In this document: positions 53,115 to 62,021 of the stretch, one piece after another
Layout: the number at the start of each line of letters is the position of its first letter
Numbering within the stretch: position 1 is the first letter of the stretch
NCBI RefSeq assembly: GCF_902141845.1
Contig: NZ_CABFPH010000026.1
Location: forward strand, 1-62,021
DNA: 62,021 nt
Direction of reading: 5' to 3'
From: Methylobacterium symbioticum
GTDB taxonomy: Bacteria > Pseudomonadota > Alphaproteobacteria > Rhizobiales > Beijerinckiaceae
Notes under the pieces: model-generated
The model's input: the letters and a program-made list of their open reading frames with translations, nothing else
The model's database searches: none
Told to the model about the DNA's origin: nothing
Program-made: the position numbers and the translations under genes

Positions 53115-53672
53115 GGGTATCGCCCTCAGTTCATGGATCTCCGGCGCTCCTGCACCTGTCGTCGGGCGATCCTGCGTCCGGCTCCGAGCAGCAGTGCATC
53201 CGCCAGCCGCCCGAGATCTCCATCCGGCAACTCGTCAATCGCGTCGCGATGGCGAGCTCAGCCAGGCGGCCCAGGCGGCAGGCGCGTCTCACTCCTCGAA
53301 CGGAACGCGGCGACGCTGGACCTGCCAACCGCGGCGTTGCACGGCCTGTCACCTGTCGCTGGCGGCGAGATCGGGTGTCCCGGCGGGCCGAAGGACGCGT
53401 CCCATCATCAGTGGCTGGAACTGGTTCGGGCGTTCTGCGCATCGGCGACCCGGACGCGCGGCAGCGATTTCTGATCTTGGTGCAGAACACGAGCCGAGCG
53501 GCCCGAAGGCGCTCTGCGCCAGTCCAGCTTCTTTCGGGATCCATGTCGTATGACTGCGACAGACAAAAGCCCCGGCTGATCGGCCAGGGCATTCTGTGTT
53601 CGACGCTGGGGCGCGGCCTCGACGTGCCAGGTTCGCTCTCGTGGAACCGGCAACTCGATCCCAGGATATGCT
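53115..53672. other. Non-coding or degraded stretch after the sulfotransferases
   Basis: About 560 bases where no frame gives a coherent protein. I see no mobile element ends, rRNA or tRNA. It may be decayed coding sequence or long 3' regions. Confidence 0.35.
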
Positions 53673-53900
53673 TCAGCGAGCAGACGTCGCAGCCTCGGCA
53701 ACGATGCGCTGCCGGGCCGGCGCCGGCGCGGTCAGGACGGGAACCGTCGTCAGCTCCGAGGCGGGGCGCACGGCCGCGGTGGTGCGGGCCTGCTCGCGAT
53801 AGAGCGGGGGCGTCAGGTGGATGCGGTCGTCCGCGGTCGCGGTGCCGAGCGTCGCACCCGAGATGAGAGCGGCGAGGGTGAGAAGCTGGATGGTGCGCAT
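53673..53900 (-). CDS. Small secreted hypothetical protein
   Basis: The 75-residue product has a clean signal peptide (MRTIQLLTLAALISGATLG, cleavage likely after ATA near residue 22) and a short mature part rich in Thr, Pro and Ala (IHLTPPLYREQARTTAAVRP). CAGGAGACG lies just upstream of the ATG at 53900, a good ribosome binding site. No family is recognised. The upstream 240 bases are AT-rich and probably carry its promoter. It may be a periplasmic or cell-envelope peptide. Confidence 0.65.
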   Translation of the reverse strand: MRTIQLLTLAALISGATLGTATADDRIHLTPPLYREQARTTAAVRPASELTTVPVLTAPAPARQRIVAEAATSAR

Positions 53901-54285
53901 CAATCGTCTCCTGTTTGATGGGGTGGCAACCCGATCGATACGCATAATCAACCACGATTTTGTGCGCTGCGGTTTGCAAATTCCGCAACGCAACATAATA
54001 CCCATCTCGACGCATCCACCGTTATACTGCACCTGCGCTGAGTGCACTCAGATCTCTCTGAAGCTCTGAGCTATGCGCTGAGCGTCTGAGTAGAAATTCT
54101 TTCGGAGTATGAAAATTTTTTTGCAGCGCACAATCATGCCGAATGATTGAGTGGCCGGCAGGATCGGCGGAAGAAAGCTGCAGCCTGCCTTCGTCGCAAT
54201 GCGTCCCTGGCCGCTCAAGCCGGCTTAACGGCCTATTCTGCGCATCCGGATAGGCCCTCGGTGCCTCGACGTTGGGCCGTCCGTG
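53901..54285. promoter_or_regulatory. AT-rich spacer
   Basis: About 385 bases without a convincing gene. AT-rich runs (TGAAAATTTTTTTGC near 54110) and the leader of the small secreted protein gene make it a probable promoter region; no specific boxes could be assigned. Confidence 0.35.
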
Positions 54286-54504
54286 TCACTCGCCGCATGC
54301 CCCGCTGCCCGTCCCGCCAAGGCAGGCGCTGCCGTGCCATCCGGATTGCGAGCCGGTCCCTATCCCCGAACTGGTCGCCGAGGCGGCGACATTCGCGCCG
54401 ATCCAGTCGCCGTCGCTGGTCCCGGTCGGTTTGCAGGCGCGCGCCAGCATCCGTTCCTGCCGCCGCCACAGCCAGAGGCGGAGCTTGTGAACCCACTCGT
54501 ACAT
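54286..54504 (-). CDS. Small hypothetical protein
   Basis: A possible 72-residue product beginning MYEWVHKLRLWLWRRQERML, an amphipathic, Trp- and Arg-rich helix, followed by a Gly/Ser/Thr-rich tail. The ATG is preceded by GGAGGT at an ideal distance, which is the main support. It has no known relatives that I recognise. It could still be a chance frame. Confidence 0.35.
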   Translation of the reverse strand: MYEWVHKLRLWLWRRQERMLARACKPTGTSDGDWIGANVAASATSSGIGTGSQSGWHGSACLGGTGSGACGE

Positions 54505-54675
54505 GGCCGACCTCCATGGGCTCGCCTGGAGGTATTCTGCGTCGCGCTGAAACGCTGCTCAACCAAGGCTGCTCACCGGACGCGATGCGACTTCGCCAGC
54601 GGGTATCGATCGAATGATGCAATTAGCGCGGGAAATCATTTAACGGCCGCCCGGTAGAGTCCCGCCATCTTCGGG

Positions 54676-55023
54676 ATGGATCGGCACGCCATGTCGCGCG
54701 GTGAGAAAACCGACCTCGGCCACCTCGCGCTGCATAACCGGGCTGCGGCGAGGCTCCTCAATGTTCGCGGCGTCCTGCAGGGGGTGACCGGGCCGAAGGC
54801 GGCGGATTCCGCTCAATCCGGCACGGCGCGCAAGGCGAGGAAGGACCGACCGATCCTGCTGATCGCCGTGCAGATGCTGGTCGTGGCCGGCTGCCTCGTC
54901 GCGACGGACCGGCTCGCGCTCGACGGCAAACTCGCCGCCACGCTCGGCGACCAGATGCAGGTCGTGACCGCCCATATGCGGATGATGTGGCAGCGATTGC
55001 CTCTCAGCGTCTGGACCTCATAG
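54676..55023 (+). CDS. Hypothetical single-pass membrane protein
   Basis: This 115-residue product has a polar, positively charged N-terminal half and one hydrophobic segment near residues 57-75 (ILLIAVQMLVVAGCLVATD), followed by a short amphipathic C-terminus. A second Met at 54691 is an alternative start. The composition is that of a real bitopic membrane protein. No family is recognised. Confidence 0.5.
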   Translation: MDRHAMSRGEKTDLGHLALHNRAAARLLNVRGVLQGVTGPKAADSAQSGTARKARKDRPILLIAVQMLVVAGCLVATDRLALDGKLAATLGDQMQVVTAHMRMMWQRLPLSVWTS

Positions 55024-55119
55024 GGCTGTCAGCGCCGGCCCCGCCAACCGATCGGGGGCACCACGTCGTGTCCCTCGCCGCCCCTCGCGCGCCAAGCGGG
55101 GATCCGGGTCAGTCCAACA

Positions 55120-55320
55120 ATGCTCCAAGTCACCGTCACTTCCATGACCATCAAGCTGTGGCTGAGAGACCGCGTTCTGGCGATCGGCACCGTGACGGCG
55201 GCATCGATCTTCCTGTTCGCGCCGATCGACGCGCTTCCGCCCGTAGGACAGCTTCTCATCGCCCTGACATGCGGTGGCGCCGCGATGCTGCTTCTGCGTC
55301 GGGCGTCGGACGGCGCCTGA
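55120..55320 (+). CDS. Small hypothetical membrane protein
   Basis: A 66-residue product with two adjoining hydrophobic stretches (VLAIGTVTAASIFLFAPID and VGQLLIALTCGGAAMLLL) and a charged tail (RRASDGA). It starts at 55120 or more probably at the Met at 55144 (MTIKLWLRDRVL). It may be co-transcribed with the preceding membrane protein gene, about 100 bases upstream. Confidence 0.45.
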   Translation: MLQVTVTSMTIKLWLRDRVLAIGTVTAASIFLFAPIDALPPVGQLLIALTCGGAAMLLLRRASDGA

Positions 55321-55560
55321 GCCCGCGCCTCCGGGAGGGAAACCGGTCCTGCGATCAGAGAGAGGGTGTTCGGCAACGGCTTCAGGCGTTGACGGGCACC
55401 GGATCCGCGCAACGGACTTCGTCTGCGCGCGCCCTCACCATTTGGTCGCACCCTGTAACACAAGGTTGCAACGATGATGCAAGGTATCATTAACCTGCTC
55501 AAATGGATGGTGGAATCAACTTAGACGCGCCGCCAGATCAGTCTGCTCTGGAGAGATTGA
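55321..55560. other. Short non-coding spacer
   Basis: About 240 bases with no gene seen. Its last part is AT-richer (ATTAACCTGCTCAAATGG) and ends in GGAGAGATTGA before the next ATG. Confidence 0.3.
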
Positions 55561-55830
55561 ATGCAAACCGATTTCGACTCTATGGCCGATGCCTGTATCG
55601 ATGCGGCCTATCTTGTATTCACTCACGGAACCCCGGCGATGCAGGTGGCCATGCGGGCCGTCCTCCGGGAGATCAAGACAGGCCGACATCCGAGAATCGG
55701 GTCGAGATCCATGGCGGAGCGGGATGATCGCCCCCACGCAAGGCCGCCCACCCCTGTGGCGATCGCGCAGAGCAGAAGCTGTGCGGCTACTTTTATGAGG
55801 ACAGGCTACCCCACGACGCGTGAGGGTTGA
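55561..55830 (+). CDS. Hypothetical protein, uncertain
   Basis: The N-terminal 45 residues (MQTDFDSMADACIDAAYLVF, then AMQVAMRAVLREIKTG) read like an ordered helical protein and the ATG has GGAGAG nine bases upstream. The C-terminal half is basic and low in structure. The total of 89 residues has no recognised family. It may be a small regulatory or chance protein; it converges on the porin gene. Confidence 0.35.
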   Translation: MQTDFDSMADACIDAAYLVFTHGTPAMQVAMRAVLREIKTGRHPRIGSRSMAERDDRPHARPPTPVAIAQSRSCAATFMRTGYPTTREG

Positions 55831-55885
55831 GATACACCGCTACGCTTCGGCAGGGTGCCGCCAAGCCGCTCACCCTGTCCGGATC

Positions 55886-57304
55886 TCACTCAGAGGCCAG
55901 ACCCAGGATGGCGCCGAGCGGCACGGCCAGCGAGGCGCCCACGAAAATCCCATCCCTGGCCCGGCGCGCGGTGTAGGGCTCGTAGAACGTGTCGGCATTG
56001 ACGACGTATTGCAGCACCGGCTCGAACCCGATGCCCTGGCCCAGCTCGAACCGGGCATTGGCCTCGAAGACGAGCTTGTCGCGGGCGTAAGCCTGCCCGC
56101 TCCCACCCGAGACGCGGTTGGCCTCGCCCAGGAACGTGGCGAAGGCCGGGCTCAGGCGCTGCCAGTTCAGCTTGAGCCCGTAGGTATCGTTGGGGCGGTC
56201 GCGGTCGGGGCCAGAGAGAAGCAGGCCCGCGAAGCTATTGAAGCGAACCGGGACCGTCGCATCGAAGGCGTAGCCAGTCCCCGAATAGAGCGTGAGGGCC
56301 GTCGGGGTCAGGTTGTCGGCCTCCCGCCCACCATCGGCACGCCATACCGTCTGGCTCGTCGTCACAACCACACCCGAGGTGCCGGACTTTCTCGACGCGG
56401 CCCCCTGGCGATCGATGTCCTCATCCGTGAGGCCTGCGACGGTCCGGCGAATGTCGTCGTGCGCAGCGGTATTCACGAACGCGGTGAGCGAAATCCGCCC
56501 CGGATAGGGGCTTGTGGCGTAGCTGGTCTGGACGCCGATCTCCGTCATGACGACCGCGCCGGCGATCCGCTCGGAGCCCCAGTCGTAGCCCGTGTAGCGG
56601 TTGGCATTCGGATTGACGCTGAACGCGCCGGCCTGGACATAGGCCGACGGCGAGATCTTGTAGGCCGCGTTTGCGCCCCAGACGGCGTAGAGGCTCGAAC
56701 TCCAGCCCGCATTGAGGGCGAGCAGGCTCTGGTAGCAGGCATTGATCGTGCCGCAGGGGGGCAGCGCGTAGTAGCGATCGGGGTGCGTCCGGCCGATTTC
56801 CAGCACCAGTTGGTCATCGAGGAGTGTCTGCTGATAGGTCAGCAGCGACAGCCGGGTCGGAGTCGGATTGTAGGGCGAAAGGTAGCCGGCGACGCTGTCG
56901 CCGACGGTGTCGGCCATACGGAGGTTGCGCACCAGCCCGAAGACACTCTGGGTCAGATTGATCGAGCCGCCCGCAAGGCCGGCGAGCCGCTCCAGATCCG
57001 CATTGAGGCTCAGCACAAGGTAGCCGGCATGTGCCTGCCGGCCCGGATCGAGCCCGAGGGTCGGGTTGGCGGTGTAGAAGCTGTAGGCGTTGATGTCGAA
57101 GGTCAGCCCTCGCGCCGCACTCTCCGTCGCCCAGGCGGCGAGTGGACCGCTGCGGGCCGAATCCTCCGAACGCCGGGCGATCCGCGGATCGGTCCCCGGC
57201 TGGGTCGTGGCGAGCAGATCGCCCACCGCTGAGGCGATCTGGGCATGAGCCGCCGCAGGTCCGAGCGCGAGGCAAGCGACAGGGAGCGCGATCCGGAAGG
57301 CCAT
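55886..57304 (-). CDS. OprB-like carbohydrate porin
   Basis: The 472-residue protein has a signal peptide (MAFRIALPVACLALGPAAAH, cleavage after AHA). Alternating beta-strand segments typical of OprB-family porins follow (GLTFDINAYSFYTANPTLG, LSLNADLERLAG), with a terminal strand that ends in GLASE. An aromatic at the very end is absent. OprB-type porins let sugars cross the outer membrane. It starts at the ATG at 57304; an upstream in-frame Met (MDCLWMVYRG) would add a non-signal extension. It lies about 180 bases after the synthetase gene on the same strand, perhaps in one transcript. Confidence 0.78.
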   Translation of the reverse strand: MAFRIALPVACLALGPAAAHAQIASAVGDLLATTQPGTDPRIARRSEDSARSGPLAAWATESAARGLTFDINAYSFYTANPTLGLDPGRQAHAGYLVLSLNADLERLAGLAGGSINLTQSVFGLVRNLRMADTVGDSVAGYLSPYNPTPTRLSLLTYQQTLLDDQLVLEIGRTHPDRYYALPPCGTINACYQSLLALNAGWSSSLYAVWGANAAYKISPSAYVQAGAFSVNPNANRYTGYDWGSERIAGAVVMTEIGVQTSYATSPYPGRISLTAFVNTAAHDDIRRTVAGLTDEDIDRQGAASRKSGTSGVVVTTSQTVWRADGGREADNLTPTALTLYSGTGYAFDATVPVRFNSFAGLLLSGPDRDRPNDTYGLKLNWQRLSPAFATFLGEANRVSGGSGQAYARDKLVFEANARFELGQGIGFEPVLQYVVNADTFYEPYTARRARDGIFVGASLAVPLGAILGLASE

Positions 57305-57486
57305 CGCGGCCCGCCGCGCGGACGGACCCCGCCCCAGCGCAGGCCGTCCGATCGGCTGGAGGCGCCGGCCCCGATAGACCATCCACAGACAATCCATGAT
57401 GGCCGGACGACGCCGTCGCAGGGAGCCGAGCCTGGCGCTGGCATCGCATGCGACGCCAGCGGGGATCCAGGTCCTGCCGAGCCCGG

Positions 57487-61500
<4,014 letters not shown>

Positions 61501-61619
61501 GGGAAGCGAACCGCCTACGAGTGCCGTATGGCGGACGCTTGTAGCGGCCACTCGTTGAACGATTGCTAGCGGCGTCGTGCGCTTTGCAGGATTCGGCAGC
61601 ACGAAGACGCGCGCTGGCA

Positions 61620-61639
61620 GCGCCTCTCACAAGAGGCGC
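61620..61639. repeat. Perfect inverted repeat
   Basis: GCGCCTCT pairs with AGAGGCGC around CACA. It sits between the synthetase start and tRNA-Ala. It could terminate the rRNA/tRNA transcript read on the minus strand, but no T run follows on either side. Confidence 0.4.
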
Positions 61640-61800
61640 GTGGCGCCCTCGTGTTCCGATGCACGAGCGCCCTGCAATTACGAATGGTCCGAGGGCACGG
61701 ACTCTCCACGCACATCCACGGCCGATATGAGCCGAGGGCGAGCAGTCTTCAGCCCGGCGTGGACAGGAAGGCCGCGAATATGTGCGAGGATCGAGAAGAT

Positions 61801-61876
61801 TGGTGGAGCTAAGCGGGATCGAACCGCTGACCTCCTGCATGCCATGCAGGCGCTCTCCCAGCTGAGCTATAGCCCC
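61801..61876 (-). tRNA. tRNA-Ala (anticodon GGC)
   Basis: On the minus strand, GGGGCTA pairs with TAGCTCC and CCA is encoded. The loop ATGGCAT gives anticodon GGC, the D-arm is AGCTCAGCTGGGAGAGC and the T-arm GCGGTTCGATCCCGC is intact. It lies about 55 bases downstream of the 5S rRNA on the same strand, so it may be part of the rRNA transcript. Confidence 0.97.
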
Positions 61877-61930
61877 GATCTTGGACTGGGCGTCTGCGAG
61901 ATCGTGTCGAGGGGCTGTGTGATTGCGTTG

Positions 61931-62021
61931 GGCAGGCCTGGCGGCGACCGACTCTCCCGTGTCTTGAGACACAGTACCATGGGCGCTGGTGCGTTTAACG
62001 GCCGAGTTCGAGATGGGATCG
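61931..62021 (-). rRNA. rrf: 5S ribosomal RNA, 3' part (partial)
   Basis: Read on the minus strand, the last bases of the window give CCCATCTCGAACTCGGCCGT, then TAAACGCACCAGCGCC and CATGGTACTGTGTCTCAAG, ending in GGGAGAGTCGGTCGCC. These are characteristic internal and 3' parts of alphaproteobacterial 5S rRNA. The 5' part and the 23S gene must lie beyond the window's right edge. Confidence 0.93.

Noticed and set aside
53115..53672. A degraded transposase or regulator gene
   Set aside because: No frame gave recognisable motifs and no terminal inverted repeats were seen, so calling a pseudogene is not supported.

Overview
The window is GC-rich bacterial chromosome that fits an alphaproteobacterium, most probably a Methylobacterium/Methylorubrum-like member of the Hyphomicrobiales. 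Reasons are the third-position GC bias, the alphaproteobacterial forms of RpoB, RpoC, NusG and 5S rRNA, an HpnP-like radical SAM enzyme, and several taxon-typical accessory genes. The genus is inferred from remembered family likeness; no search was run.

Region 1 (1-14.9 kb) is the conserved translation/transcription block: the end of tuf, its terminator, tRNA-Trp, secE, nusG, rplK, rplA, a terminator, then rplJ, rplL, rpoB and rpoC with a final terminator. It is interrupted between rplA and rplJ by a B12-binding radical SAM gene resembling the hopanoid C-2 methylase HpnP. A good sigma-70-type promoter precedes the rplJL-rpoBC half, and two hairpins lie between rplL and rpoB.

Region 2 (14.9-34 kb) is metabolic and transport DNA: a divergent SDR/LysR pair, glpD-glpK, a garD-type galactarate dehydratase, a four-gene operon (GlcG/HbpS-like protein, family 5 solute-binding protein, two Opp/Dpp-type permeases), a sulfotransferase-like gene, an ABC-F ATPase, a divergent LpxC with intact catalytic residues, a Crp/Fnr regulator, and a polyamine-type ABC importer lacking its binding protein.

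Region 3 (33.9-53.1 kb) is cell-surface oriented. It holds a double-domain GT2 glycosyltransferase with an uncharacterised partner, tRNA-Val, a flagellin, several small hypothetical genes and a membrane acyltransferase. Next comes a tightly overlapping four-gene sugar operon (FdtA/QdtA-like ketoisomerase, DegT aminotransferase, NeuD-like acetyltransferase, and a double glycosyltransferase with a repetitive coiled-coil tail). An autotransporter with an internally duplicated passenger and two tandem Stf0-type sulfotransferases follow. Together these look like an island that builds a modified amino sugar and places it, possibly with sulfate, on surface material; that link is inference.

Region 4 (53.1-62 kb) holds short secreted, membrane or hypothetical genes, an OprB-like porin, a large Pls/PosA-type single-module non-ribosomal peptide synthetase, then tRNA-Ala(GGC) and the 3' part of a 5S rRNA, which mark the downstream end of an rRNA operon read on the minus strand. 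No IS element, CRISPR array or prophage was recognised.
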